Numbered from the stretch's first letter, positions 45,743-53,643 are shown. The stretch: DNA of 64,000 nucleotides from an uncultured Alphaproteobacteria bacterium (GCA_947054455.1 CAMRWN010000002.1:83976-147975); one strand, 5' to 3'. Translations and numbers: made by a program. Notes: generated from the sequence alone by a model not told the origin.

Positions 45743-47167
45743 TCAAGCTTTCTTTATGATTTTCATTCCGTCGCGTGTGTCTACCACGGACCAGCCGGCG
45801 GCATCAATCTGATTGCGCAGATTGTCGGCCGCGGCCCAATCACGCGCCGCCTTGGCCGCCGCGCGCGCATCTGCCAGGCTTTGTATTTCCGCCGGCACAT
45901 CGGTGTTTTCCAGTGCCAGCATTTTGCGCGCCCGGTCAATAAACTGCAGCCCCAGCAGACGGTCTGCAAATTCAAACAGCGCAATCTTGGTCGCGGCATT
46001 GATATCAGAATCTTTGGACATTTCTTGAATGCGGACCAGAGTTTCTGCGGTTTTCATGTTGTCCGATACCGGCGCCAGGATTTTTTTACGCCACTGGTCA
46101 AAGCGCGCATTGTCAAGGGCCTCGGGCGCTGTTTTCAGCAAATCCACCACGCGGCGAACAATATTCTTATATCCGGCCGCCGCCGCGTCCATTGCTTCCC
46201 ACGAAAACGCCAGTTGTGTCTGATAATGCCCCAACAGTATCAGATACCGGTACGCCATCGGGTCATAACCGCGCCGGCGCAGCGCATCAAGCCCCAGAAA
46301 TTCACCCTTGGATTTGCTCATTTTTTCCCCGGACTTGTCGACCAGGAAACTGAAATGTACCCAATAGTTGACCCATGGTTTTCCGGTTATCGGCTCAGAC
46401 TGTGCGATTTCGTTTGTATGATGCACGCGGGACAAATCTTCGCCGCCGGTATGTATGTCGAAATGCGCCCCCAGCAATTTCATGCTCATCGCGCTGCATT
46501 CCGCGTGCCAGCCCGGAAATCCGACGCCCCACGGACTGTCCCATTCCATTTGACGCCGAACATCGCGCGGCGAAAATTTCCATAATGCAAAGTCTGTTGG
46601 ATTGCGCTTTGCCTGATTGAACTGCACACGGGCGCCGGCGCGGTTTCCGTCAATCGCCCCGCCCGTCAGCGCACCGTATGCCGAAAATTTCGACGTGTCA
46701 TAATAAATTCCGTCCCCCTGGATTTCGTATGTATAACCCAGCTGTTCCAATTTCTGAACCAATTCGATTTGTTCGGGGATATAATCCGTTGCATGCGGCA
46801 TTTCGGTCGGGCGTATAATGTTCAAGTCGTCATAATCATGCAGGAATTCTTCTTTATAAAATTTGGCGATATCCCATACGGATTTGTTTTCACGGGCGGC
46901 ACCCTTTTCCATTTTGTCTTCGCCGGAATCATCCGCATCGCTGGTCAGATGCCCCACGTCTGTGATGTTCATTACATGACGCACATCGTACCCGTTTTCG
47001 ATAAACATGCGCTTTAATATGTCGCTGTGAATCATTGTGCGCAAATTGCCGATATGGGCATAATGGTACACCGTCGGTCCGCAAGAATAAAACCCGACGC
47101 GTCCCGGCGTCAGCGGTTTGAATTCTTCTATTTTTCTGGACATTGTATTGAATAATCTGATGGTCAT
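45743..47167 (-). CDS. cysS: Cysteinyl-tRNA synthetase
   Basis: A 474-residue class I synthetase charging tRNA-Cys. ATG 47167 follows AAAGGAAAAA and gives MTIRLFNTMSRKIEEF; the longer ORF has 44 more residues without family similarity. The HIGH motif is YHYAHIGN, and KMSKS is present as GEKMSKSKGEFLG. Zinc ligands include the early cysteine (FYSCGPTVY) and GWHAECSAM. The C-terminal anticodon-binding domain is complete (ends GMKIIKKA). Confidence 0.97.
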   Translation of the reverse strand: MTIRLFNTMSRKIEEFKPLTPGRVGFYSCGPTVYHYAHIGNLRTMIHSDILKRMFIENGYDVRHVMNITDVGHLTSDADDSGEDKMEKGAARENKSVWDIAKFYKEEFLHDYDDLNIIRPTEMPHATDYIPEQIELVQKLEQLGYTYEIQGDGIYYDTSKFSAYGALTGGAIDGNRAGARVQFNQAKRNPTDFALWKFSPRDVRRQMEWDSPWGVGFPGWHAECSAMSMKLLGAHFDIHTGGEDLSRVHHTNEIAQSEPITGKPWVNYWVHFSFLVDKSGEKMSKSKGEFLGLDALRRRGYDPMAYRYLILLGHYQTQLAFSWEAMDAAAAGYKNIVRRVVDLLKTAPEALDNARFDQWRKKILAPVSDNMKTAETLVRIQEMSKDSDINAATKIALFEFADRLLGLQFIDRARKMLALENTDVPAEIQSLADARAAAKAARDWAAADNLRNQIDAAGWSVVDTRDGMKIIKKA

Positions 47168-47276
47168 GACGGTTTTTCCTTTGATATCGTAAAAATGATA
47201 ATCAAACCGCCGCCATTTTGCAAATGAAAAACTGACCAGCTTTTCCGTGCCGCCAAACACATCGCCACAAAACAAC

Positions 47277-47381
47277 ATGCTTGGACGAAGCAAATTCAAT
47301 ATTCACGGTGGGAAAGAATTAGGTTCATTAGGCTGTATTGACCTAACATCTCAAATGGATGATTTTACAAAATGGTTTTAA
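47277..47381 (+). pseudogene. Remnant of an L,D-transpeptidase-like (DUF2778/Tlde1-like) gene
   Basis: A 34-codon open frame encodes LGRSKFNIHGGKELGSLGCIDLTSQMDDFTKWF. It is collinear with the catalytic end of the intact gene at 51477-52493 (FGRGGFSIHGGDEPGSAGCIDLTNEMPGFATWF). Only this 3' piece remains: the N-terminal four fifths is absent and the intact protein's last residues are missing. It lies on the 3' side of tRNA-Ser(GCT), as the intact copy lies 3' of tRNA-Ser(CGA). The surrounding ~110 bases on the left hold nothing recognisable. Confidence 0.75.
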
Positions 47382-47449
47382 ATTTGCATTTTTGGAAATT
47401 CGGGCTATAACATGGACGAGTTATATAAAAAGCCCTCGGATTCGGAGGC

Positions 47450-47484
47450 AAAAAAAAACATCCCACAGGTATTCCATGGGATGA
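47450..47484 (-). terminator. tRNA-Ser(GCT) terminator
   Basis: CATCCCA/TGGGATG stem followed on the minus strand by eight or more T residues. A second weaker hairpin with T-run (about 47428-47450) follows it. Confidence 0.7.
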
Positions 47485-47494
47485 GTTATATATC

Positions 47495-47583
47495 TGGCGG
47501 AGCGTATAGGACTCGAACCTATGGAGGACTAATACGCCCTCACAGATTAGCAATCTGCTGCATTACCACTCTGCCAACGCTCC
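47495..47583 (-). tRNA. tRNA-Ser(GCT)
   Basis: Minus-strand cloverleaf with long variable arm: acceptor GGAGCGT/ACGCTCC, anticodon loop TTGCTAA (anticodon GCT), T loop TTCGAGT and encoded CCA. Confidence 0.94.
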
Positions 47584-47645
47584 GTGTGTGGGTATTATAT
47601 AGGAACCCTTTGGCGAATGCAAGTATGAAAATAACAATTTAAAAA

Positions 47646-47673
47646 AGAAAACGCCCGCAAGGGCGTTTTTTAT
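47646..47673 (-). terminator. accDA terminator
   Basis: AACGCCC/GGGCGTT hairpin with T-runs on the minus strand right after the stop codon. Confidence 0.8.
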
Positions 47674-49412
47674 TGTTCGGCGTTATGTTCCGGACTATAG
47701 ATTTCAACATCCCGGGTCATGGCAATAAACTTGTCCGCACGACGCGCCGGCAGTTCAGATGCCGGAACCTGCTGCAATTCCGTTATAGCGTCTGCAACGG
47801 CCGTCGACAACAGTTCCATCGTTGTCTGCCAATCGGTGTGTGCACCACCCGCCGGTTCGTTTATGATTTTGTCGATAACATTCAAGTCCGCCATGTCGCG
47901 CGCAGTCAGTTTCATTGCTTGGGCTGCGGTGGCCTTGAATTTGTTGTCCTTCCATAAAATACTGGCGCAGGATTCAGGTGCAATAACCGAATAAATCGCA
48001 TTTTCCAGCATCAAGACCTTGTCCCCGGTGCCGATTGCAATCGCACCGCCCGAACCGCCCTGGCCAACATTTACCGCAACGTACGGCGTCTTGACCCGCA
48101 GCCCGGTTGCAATTGATTCCGCAACCGCCTGCGACTGGCCACGTTCTTCACCTTCGCGACCGGCAAACGCGCCCGCTGTGTCAAACAACGATATTATCGG
48201 CAGATTGAATTTTTCCGCCAGACGCATCATGCGCTGCGCCTTGCGATATCCATCCGGATTAACCATGCCGAAACGATGCTTTTGCCGTGTTTCAATGTTG
48301 CGGCCCTGTTCCTGGCCGATTATCACGGCCGGGATACCGCGCCAGAAACCGATTCCGCTGCCCATGGCGGCATCTTCGGCAAACGTTCTGTCGCCGGCCA
48401 GATATGTCCAATCATCCACAATTCCGGCAATATAGTCCAGAAAGTGGGGACGATTTTCATGGCGTGCCAGCAAAACCTTGTCATAGGCGTCGGTTTCGCC
48501 CATGCCGCGAATCTTTTTTGACGCATCCATCGCCGGTGTCGCGACATTAATCTGCTTTGGCGCGCGTTCCTGTCGCGTCAACACGGCCAATATCTTGACC
48601 AGCGCGTCGTGCATTCCGGCGCGCGGCACAACCATGTCAACCATGCCGTGTTCATACAGATAGTCCGCTGTTTGAAAGTTCGACGGCAGTTTTTCGCGAA
48701 TGTTTTGTTCGATTACGCGACGGCCGGCAAAACCAATGCGCGCGCCCTGTTCCGCGATGTGAATATCACCCAGCATTCCAAATGACGCCGTAACGCCGCC
48801 ATATGTCGGGTCTGTCAGAATCACGATGTATGGAATTCCATTCGCGTTCAACTTGTTTACAGCAACCGTGGTGCGCGCCATTTGCATCAATGACAATATG
48901 TTTTCCTGCATGCGGGCGCCGCCACTGCAAGTCACCATTATGAACGGCTGCTTTTTTTCGATGGCATGCTCCATACTGGCAACTATGCCGTCGCCGGCCG
49001 CGCGTCCCATGGACCCCATCATGAAATCACCGTTCAGCACGCATACCGTCGCCGGCACGCCACCGATAACGCCGTCGGCAGTTGTAATCGCATCGTTCGC
49101 ACCTGTGTCGGCACGCGCCGCGGCCAGACGTTCCTTGTACGGCATGCGGTCTACGAAATTCAGCGGATCGTCGGAAACCGTGGGCAGTGTGATTTTTTCC
49201 CATTCGGTGTTATCAAACAACAGGTCGAAACGCTGTTTCGGTGTCATGATGAACGCACGTCCGCATCGCGGGCATATATAATGATTGTCTTTGTAATCCT
49301 TGTAATAGACCAGGCGTCCACAGGATTCGCATTTTATCCACATCAGCCGGCGAACACGGTCATAGCGTTCGCGGTTGCGGTTTTTAATTCCGGATTTTTT
49401 ACCAAACAACAT
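47670..49412 (-). CDS. Acetyl-CoA carboxylase carboxyltransferase, AccD-AccA fusion
   Basis: A 580-residue protein carries both carboxyltransferase halves, which transfer CO2 from biotin to acetyl-CoA. Residues 1-280 are AccD, with a zinc ribbon (CESCGRLVY...YICPRCG), TCSGGARMQENILSLMQM and LTDPTYGGVTASFGMLGD. Residues ~290-580 are AccA, with MGSGIGFWRGIPAVIIGQEQG, SLFDTAGAFAGREGEERGQSQAVAE and GQGGSGGAIAIGTGD. In most proteobacteria accA and accD are separate genes. The reading frame is continuous with no internal start, so a true fusion is likely. It is 3 bases downstream of ihfB. Confidence 0.94.
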   Translation of the reverse strand: MLFGKKSGIKNRNRERYDRVRRLMWIKCESCGRLVYYKDYKDNHYICPRCGRAFIMTPKQRFDLLFDNTEWEKITLPTVSDDPLNFVDRMPYKERLAAARADTGANDAITTADGVIGGVPATVCVLNGDFMMGSMGRAAGDGIVASMEHAIEKKQPFIMVTCSGGARMQENILSLMQMARTTVAVNKLNANGIPYIVILTDPTYGGVTASFGMLGDIHIAEQGARIGFAGRRVIEQNIREKLPSNFQTADYLYEHGMVDMVVPRAGMHDALVKILAVLTRQERAPKQINVATPAMDASKKIRGMGETDAYDKVLLARHENRPHFLDYIAGIVDDWTYLAGDRTFAEDAAMGSGIGFWRGIPAVIIGQEQGRNIETRQKHRFGMVNPDGYRKAQRMMRLAEKFNLPIISLFDTAGAFAGREGEERGQSQAVAESIATGLRVKTPYVAVNVGQGGSGGAIAIGTGDKVLMLENAIYSVIAPESCASILWKDNKFKATAAQAMKLTARDMADLNVIDKIINEPAGGAHTDWQTTMELLSTAVADAITELQQVPASELPARRADKFIAMTRDVEIYSPEHNAEQ

Positions 49413-49415
49413 TTT

Positions 49416-49694
49416 TTATCCATTCATTTTTTTTGTTAACTCGCGGCTGGGCTTGAACAGGATTGTCGTGCTGGCCTGCAACGGCATCGGTTTTCCCGTC
49501 GCCGGGTTATATCCGATTTTTGTTGCGCGCGCGCGCGGCTGAAACGTGCCAAATCCGCGGATTTCTATTCTGTGGCCATCGGCGACGGATTCAATCATAT
49601 GGTCTGATACCGTATCCAATATCGCGGCCGCATCCGACGCGCGCATGTGTTTAAACATAACCTGAATAGAGCGTACTATGTCCGAACGTTTCAT
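49416..49694 (-). CDS. ihfB: Integration host factor/HU-type DNA-bending protein
   Basis: Encodes 92 residues starting at ATG 49694 after a GGAAAGAAA site. Typical IHF/HU fold: MKRSDIVRSIQVMF, a helical pair, then RIEIRGFGTFQPRARATKIGYNPATGKPM and the C-terminal FKPSRELTKKMN. The RIEIRGFG and PRxxxxGxNPxTG pattern fits the IHF beta subunit best, but an HU paralogue cannot be excluded. First gene of a two-gene unit with accDA. Confidence 0.88.
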   Translation of the reverse strand: MKRSDIVRSIQVMFKHMRASDAAAILDTVSDHMIESVADGHRIEIRGFGTFQPRARATKIGYNPATGKPMPLQASTTILFKPSRELTKKMNG

Positions 49695-49843
49695 ATTTTC
49701 TTTCCTTTTTCTTGCCCTCAATTATTTATATCTTAGCATATTTTATCAAGAGTAAAGTTTTTTTTGATTTATGAATATGTTCTTGGTGTCGCCCGACGCA
49801 ACGCGTGATAGCCTGAAATCCGGACAAAGCAAAGGAGAAAGTT

Positions 49844-50641
49844 ATGCACGATTTATTCGACATATGCGACTGCGGTGCGGACGAATGCACCGAAAACACG
49901 GCGCCTACAATGCCACTGATTGGCGACCCGGCACCGGCATTTCATGCAATGACCACCAATGGCCCCGTTGATTTCCCGGCAGATTATGCGGGCAAATGGG
50001 TGGTATTGTTTTCGCATCCGGCGGACTTTACACCGGTTTGCACATCTGAATTCATGGCGTTTCAGGCCATGGGCGAAGAACTGCGCGACCTTAATACCGA
50101 ACTTATCGGTCTGTCCGTCGGCAGCATCTCGTCCCATTTGGCGTGGATTGACGCCATCCGCGGGATAAAATACCGCGACTGGACCGATATGGAGATAACA
50201 TTCCCCGTCATCGATGACGCCGCCATGCGCGTTGCCAAACAATACGGAATGATTCATCCCAACGCGTCTGAAACCCATGCCGTGCGCGCGGTTTTTATAA
50301 TCGACCCCAAGGGAATAATACGCGCAATACTATATTATCCCGCATCAACCGGACGCAATTTTGATGAAATCAAGCGAATGCTGGTTGCGCTGCAGACAAC
50401 CGACGCGTTCAAGGTGTCCACGCCGGCCGACTGGCTGCCGGGGGACGACGTGCTGGTGGCATCACCCGCAACCGCCGAAGACATGCGCCGCATGATGAAC
50501 GGCATGCGCACCCCGGGCGGAAAAATCGACAGCCGTGCCTGGTTTTTCAGCTTCCGCGCCCTGCCGGCAGAGGAAATAGCAAACAAATTGCAAAAAAAGC
50601 CATCGCGGTCGACGAACGGCGCAAAAAACAAAAAGAAATAA
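49844..50641 (+). CDS. Peroxiredoxin, Prx6-like
   Basis: A 265-residue thiol peroxidase with an AAAGGAGAAAG site. The peroxidatic cysteine is in FSHPADFTPVCTSEF. The Prx6-type length includes the C-terminal dimer domain (DDAAMRVAKQYGMI, VRAVFIIDPKGIIRAILYYPASTGRN and TPADWLPGDDVLV). An unusual ~20-residue N-terminal segment has a Cys cluster (DLFDICDCGADECTENTAP), which may bind metal or act as a resolving thiol. The C-terminus is Lys-rich. It reduces peroxides in the cytoplasm. Confidence 0.93.
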   Translation: MHDLFDICDCGADECTENTAPTMPLIGDPAPAFHAMTTNGPVDFPADYAGKWVVLFSHPADFTPVCTSEFMAFQAMGEELRDLNTELIGLSVGSISSHLAWIDAIRGIKYRDWTDMEITFPVIDDAAMRVAKQYGMIHPNASETHAVRAVFIIDPKGIIRAILYYPASTGRNFDEIKRMLVALQTTDAFKVSTPADWLPGDDVLVASPATAEDMRRMMNGMRTPGGKIDSRAWFFSFRALPAEEIANKLQKKPSRSTNGAKNKKK

Positions 50642-50669
50642 AAAACGGGGCGTAGACCCCGTTTTTTTT
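50641..50669. terminator. Bidirectional terminator
   Basis: AACGGGG/CCCCGTT stem with T-run on each strand, between the convergent peroxiredoxin and Atl genes. Confidence 0.82.
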
Positions 50670-50671
50670 AA

Positions 50672-51016
50672 TTAAAACACCAGCGGAAAATCACGAATAT
50701 CCATCGGCACCCCGTCGCGGTCGGGATCCCATTGAAACTGCTCTATCAAAACTTTTTTATCTTTTGTGAATTTCACGCCTTCGGCCTTTAACGCCTTGTA
50801 CTGTTGTTCAAAAAATCCGGCGCCGCACAAACTGCCGTCCTTGAAGACAACCCGATGCCACGGCAGATGCCACGAGGCCTTGTTATTCGACGCATATCCG
50901 ACAAAACGCGCCATTCGCGGTCGGCCAATCATACGTGCAATCTGCCCGAATGTGGCCACCCGCCCGACTGGGATGCGGGCAACAATGTCATAAACCTGTT
51001 CATTAAACGTTTTCAT
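50672..51016 (-). CDS. Alkyltransferase-like protein (Atl)
   Basis: This 114-residue MGMT-fold DNA-binding protein starts at ATG 51016 (MKTFNEQVYDIVARIPVGRVATFGQIARMIGRPRMARFVG). The methyl-acceptor PCHR motif of true O6-alkylguanine methyltransferases is LPWHRVV here: Trp replaces the reactive cysteine, which defines Atl proteins. Atl proteins bind alkylated guanines and recruit nucleotide excision repair. The ORF extends upstream across tRNA-Ser, which is not real coding. Confidence 0.9.
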   Translation of the reverse strand: MKTFNEQVYDIVARIPVGRVATFGQIARMIGRPRMARFVGYASNNKASWHLPWHRVVFKDGSLCGAGFFEQQYKALKAEGVKFTKDKKVLIEQFQWDPDRDGVPMDIRDFPLVF

Positions 51017-51105
51017 GACATATATTTTATATCGCCCACAAGAAATGTCAAATAAGCTATTAATCCCTTGCAAAAGAATTTCAAATATGTATAATCCCAT
51101 CCACA

Positions 51106-51195
51106 GGAGACGTGGCAGAGTGGTCGAATGCGCGCGACTCGAAATCGTGTATACCGGCAACGGTATCAAGGGTTCGAATCCCTTCGTCTCCGCCA
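51106..51195 (+). tRNA. tRNA-Ser(CGA)
   Basis: Cloverleaf with long variable arm: acceptor GGAGACG/CGTCTCC, anticodon stem CGCGA/TCGTG with loop CTCGAAA (anticodon CGA), T loop TTCGAAT and encoded CCA. Confidence 0.94.
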
Positions 51196-51198
51196 GGA
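51188..51198 (+). repeat. Putative att site, tRNA end (left copy)
   Basis: CTCCGCCAGGA covers the last 8 bases of tRNA-Ser(CGA) and 3 bases beyond. The same 11 bases recur at 52914-52924. Between them is the AT-rich islet. The repeat is short, so this is a candidate. Confidence 0.45.
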
Positions 51199-51206
51199 AT
51201 ATAGAG

Positions 51207-51238
51207 CATCCCACGGTAAACCGTCGGGATGTTTCTTT
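51207..51238 (+). terminator. tRNA-Ser(CGA) terminator
   Basis: CATCCCACGG/CCGTCGGGATG hairpin followed by TTTCTTTT. Resembles the terminator of tRNA-Ser(GCT). Confidence 0.75.
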
Positions 51239-51358
51239 TGCCCCGGAATCCGGGGATTTTTATCAGCAACGGTACCAGTGTATGTTCTCTGTCGCGGCCA
51301 ATTGCACCAAAATCCGTCGCGCAGCATACCTTGCCCAAAACATCGATGCCAGTTTATA

Positions 51359-51387
51359 TTGCTTTTTATCGTAATTTGTGGTATAAT
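51359..51387 (+). promoter_or_regulatory. Promoter of the islet gene
   Basis: TTGCTT (51359-51364), 17-bp spacer, perfect TATAAT (51382-51387). Start expected near 51394. The ~160 bases between the tRNA terminator and this promoter hold nothing else recognisable. Confidence 0.65.
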
Positions 51388-51403
51388 CTCTAGCAAGAAC
51401 AAA

Positions 51404-51456
51404 GGCGACATTTGTCGCCGTTTTTTATTGTCCCGCCGCCCGCGGGGCTTTTTTTT
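51404..51456 (+). terminator. Tandem terminators in a 5' leader
   Basis: Two intrinsic terminators lie between the promoter and the islet gene. The first is GGCGACA/TGTCGCC (51404-51419) with TTTTTT; the second is CCCGC/GCGGG (51432-51446) with TTTTTTTT. Together they would stop most transcription before the ATG at 51477, so they may form an attenuator. Confidence 0.65.
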
Positions 51457-51476
51457 ATAACACAGGAAAAAATAAT

Positions 51477-52493
51477 ATGGCTACAAATTGGGGAGATGTT
51501 ACTTGGAATGAATATGGGGAATTAGTATTGGATATCTATAAACAACCTCCGGAAACAAAAGATGATACAACTAATAAACCGAAACATACATATAAAGAAA
51601 TAGATTGTGGTGGTGAATGTGGCGGGTGTGTTGCGTTGGTTGTTGATGGCAAGGTTGTGTCTGGGCCGCCGTTCCACCCGAACTGTAAATGTTCTTTGTC
51701 GGGAAAAGATATTGAGGAAGCGCCTGAACATGAATCTAATTTAGGTAATCCGGTTGGACGCGACAGAAATTCTGAACCAAGGGACGTTAAATGGTTGAAA
51801 GATGCTCTAAATAAACTTGGGTTTTATGATCCCGATACCAGAGCCGGTGAAACACCAGATGATTTAAATGAATATCCTAACCAGAATTTGTTTGATGCGA
51901 TTAATAAATTCCAACGCGAACATGGATTGCCCGAACGTGGCATTGTGAAACCCGGTTATCAAACCGAAGCCAAAATAAATAATGAATTGCAACATCAAAC
52001 AAAAGAACCAAAAGCAGATTTTGAATACAATGGCTCAACCTTTAAAGGACCAGTCAATGCAAAAGATAACCAATATGCAGTCTTTGATGGCAAAACATTG
52101 GCTGTTTATGATGGTGGTGAAAAAGTTGCTGAATTTGCCGGGGTGTCCGGCAAGCCAGGATATCAATCTCCAGAATATCAAAATAAAACAGATACTGGGC
52201 CGATTCCACAAGGAACATATGTTGCGAGAAAAAAAGATTTTCAAAATAGAGATGATTATGGCCCTATAAAAAAATATACTTCGTGGCCTGGTGGTGAACA
52301 TGGTTGGGGAAAACATAGAGTATGGTTGGAACCCTCTAAAGAAACAAATACGTTTGGTCGAGGTGGTTTCAGTATTCATGGTGGCGACGAGCCCGGTTCT
52401 GCGGGTTGTATTGATCTAACAAATGAAATGCCAGGATTTGCAACTTGGTTCAAAAATAATGGAAAAGATTTAATTATTAAAGTAAAATACTAA
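51477..52493 (+). CDS. L,D-transpeptidase-like (DUF2778/Tlde1-like) protein with peptidoglycan-binding domain
   Basis: A 338-residue protein with a CAGG/AGGAAAA site and no signal peptide. N-terminal ~80 residues have a Cys cluster (CGGECGGC) and PPFHPNCKCSLSG, like the HPNCxC motif of phage head-morphogenesis proteins. Residues ~100-175 look like a PG_binding_1 domain (DVKWLKDALNKLGFYDP...LFDAINKFQREHGL). The C-terminus has GPIPQGTYVA and the catalytic pair H301/C311 in SIHGGDEPGSAGCIDL. DUF2778 proteins include the Tlde1 antibacterial effectors that alter peptidoglycan. The gene is AT-richer than its neighbours, suggesting transfer. Followed by a small membrane protein. Confidence 0.78.
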   Translation: MATNWGDVTWNEYGELVLDIYKQPPETKDDTTNKPKHTYKEIDCGGECGGCVALVVDGKVVSGPPFHPNCKCSLSGKDIEEAPEHESNLGNPVGRDRNSEPRDVKWLKDALNKLGFYDPDTRAGETPDDLNEYPNQNLFDAINKFQREHGLPERGIVKPGYQTEAKINNELQHQTKEPKADFEYNGSTFKGPVNAKDNQYAVFDGKTLAVYDGGEKVAEFAGVSGKPGYQSPEYQNKTDTGPIPQGTYVARKKDFQNRDDYGPIKKYTSWPGGEHGWGKHRVWLEPSKETNTFGRGGFSIHGGDEPGSAGCIDLTNEMPGFATWFKNNGKDLIIKVKY

Positions 52494-52509
52494 AAAACAA
52501 AGGCACAAA

Positions 52510-52836
52510 ATGAAAAAAACATTAAACATAACAAGTTATGTCGCGACAATATGTTTGTTTTGTGCCTTGTATGTTTTTATATTTGATATTGCGTGTATAG
52601 GTAGAATTTCAAAATTTAATCATATTTGGGCAAATGCATGTCAGTTTGATATTGATGGTACGCATTTGAATTGTATGATAAATAATGATATTACATGCAT
52701 TGTATTGCTGTTGCCTATCTTAGCTGTTATGTCGTTTCGTTTGGCAAAGATATATCGCGAACGCGTCCTGTTGGCTCCGATTTTGGGCTTTTTACTGTTT
52801 GTTTTGTCGATTATAACATATTGGGGCCTTGTGTAA
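52510..52836 (+). CDS. Small three-helix membrane protein, candidate immunity protein
   Basis: Encodes 108 residues starting 16 bases after the previous stop, with AAAGGCACAAA upstream. Three hydrophobic helices: SYVATICLFCALYVFIFDIACI, ITCIVLLLPILAVMSF and VLLAPILGFLLFVLSIITYW. The loop between the first two contains two cysteines and would face outward. Same AT-rich composition as its partner. The position after a wall-active effector-like gene suggests immunity, but there is no family match to support this. Confidence 0.65.
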   Translation: MKKTLNITSYVATICLFCALYVFIFDIACIGRISKFNHIWANACQFDIDGTHLNCMINNDITCIVLLLPILAVMSFRLAKIYRERVLLAPILGFLLFVLSIITYWGLV

Positions 52837-52913
52837 AATGTTGGATTGTTTCAAGAACTCTTGAACGCTTTTTTCCTGTTATATTGTATGCAATTGACCG
52901 TAGAATTATCTAC

Positions 52914-52924
52914 CTCCGCCAGGA
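52914..52924 (+). repeat. Putative att site, distal copy
   Basis: CTCCGCCAGGA, identical to the 3' end of tRNA-Ser(CGA) at 51188-51198, followed by its own terminator. It marks the possible right end of a ~1.7-kb islet. Confidence 0.4.
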
Positions 52925-52930
52925 TAAAAA

Positions 52931-52957
52931 AATGCCCCGGATGGGGCGATTTTTTTA
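52931..52957 (+). terminator. Terminator after the islet
   Basis: GCCCC/GGGGC hairpin with GGAT loop and seven T residues. Confidence 0.75.
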
Positions 52958-52998
52958 TTCCCCTGTTTAACAAACGGGAAAACACTTTAATAAATAGG

Positions 52999-53028
52999 TT
53001 GCATGCAGTGTCTTAAACATGCTATAAT
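52999..53028 (+). promoter_or_regulatory. Promoter of the putative small RNA
   Basis: TTGCAT (52999-53004), 18-bp spacer, perfect TATAAT (53023-53028). Confidence 0.6.
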
Positions 53029-53034
53029 TCTTAA

Positions 53035-53130
53035 TGATACGGGTGTTCCGTATTTGGACTTAGAAATCCATTAGCTGCGTCAGAAAAAGACGTTCAAACT
53101 CCAACCACCAATTTTGGTGGATTTTTGTTT
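53035..53130 (+). ncRNA. Putative ~95-nt small RNA or leader
   Basis: Four consecutive hairpins fill the segment: ATACGG/CCGTAT (about 53038-53054), TGGA/TCCA (about 53057-53072), CGTC/GACG (about 53079-53094) and the terminator CCACCAA/TTGGTGG (53105-53120) with ATTTTTG. There is no open frame. It matches no RNA family known to me. It could be a free sRNA or a terminator-controlled leader of the secreted protein at 53177. Confidence 0.5.
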
Positions 53131-53176
53131 GCACCCCGCCGGGGGGGGTGCAACGGGCGGGAAAATGGAGTAAAGA

Positions 53177-53643
53177 ATGAAAAAGAACCTGTGTGTAATG
53201 TGCATTATTCTGTCTACAGTAAACACGGCGAATGCAGAAACGTTCTTTAGTAAAAACCAGAACGCAATAACCGACACTTCGCAGAGTTCAATATACTGGG
53301 CCGTCCCCAACACCATGTCTTCATCCGTGGCAGAGGCAACCGCAATCAGCAACTGCCGTGAACAATACTGCGACGTACATGTTCCAACGGATAGCAGTAG
53401 TGGTGCGCCAGATTCTGCCTTTGCACAAACATTTGCCATAACCGCAGCGACGAAGGAATATGTATCAAGCGTCGGTTCATCCGGCGACGAGACCGAAACA
53501 TCGCAAACATACCCCATCGCAACATGTCCGGCCGGCTGACATCGTTTCCAATCAATGCATGCAAGATAAATTGCGACGGCGACGAATGCCAGGCCAAAGA
53601 TGATACCGGCACATGGCACTACACCAATACATGTCTGTATTAA
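53177..53643 (+). pseudogene. Secreted Cys-containing protein with a 3' frameshift
   Basis: ATG 53177 has a TGGAGTAAAG site and a signal peptide (MKKNLCVMCIILSTVNTANA). The frame ends at TGA 53537-53539 after TYPIATCPAG (120 residues). In the -1 frame the following bases read on without stop as ACKINCDGDECQAKDDTGTW, then HYTNTCLY and a TAA at 53641-53643 next to the terminator. That tail has the cysteine pattern expected of this protein. A 1-base frameshift near 53527-53540 is therefore likely: real decay, a phase-variable state, or a sequencing error. Function unknown. Confidence 0.65.

Noticed and set aside
50672..51214. A longer Atl protein starting at 51214
   Set aside because: The extra codons run through tRNA-Ser(CGA); the family N-terminus begins at 51016.
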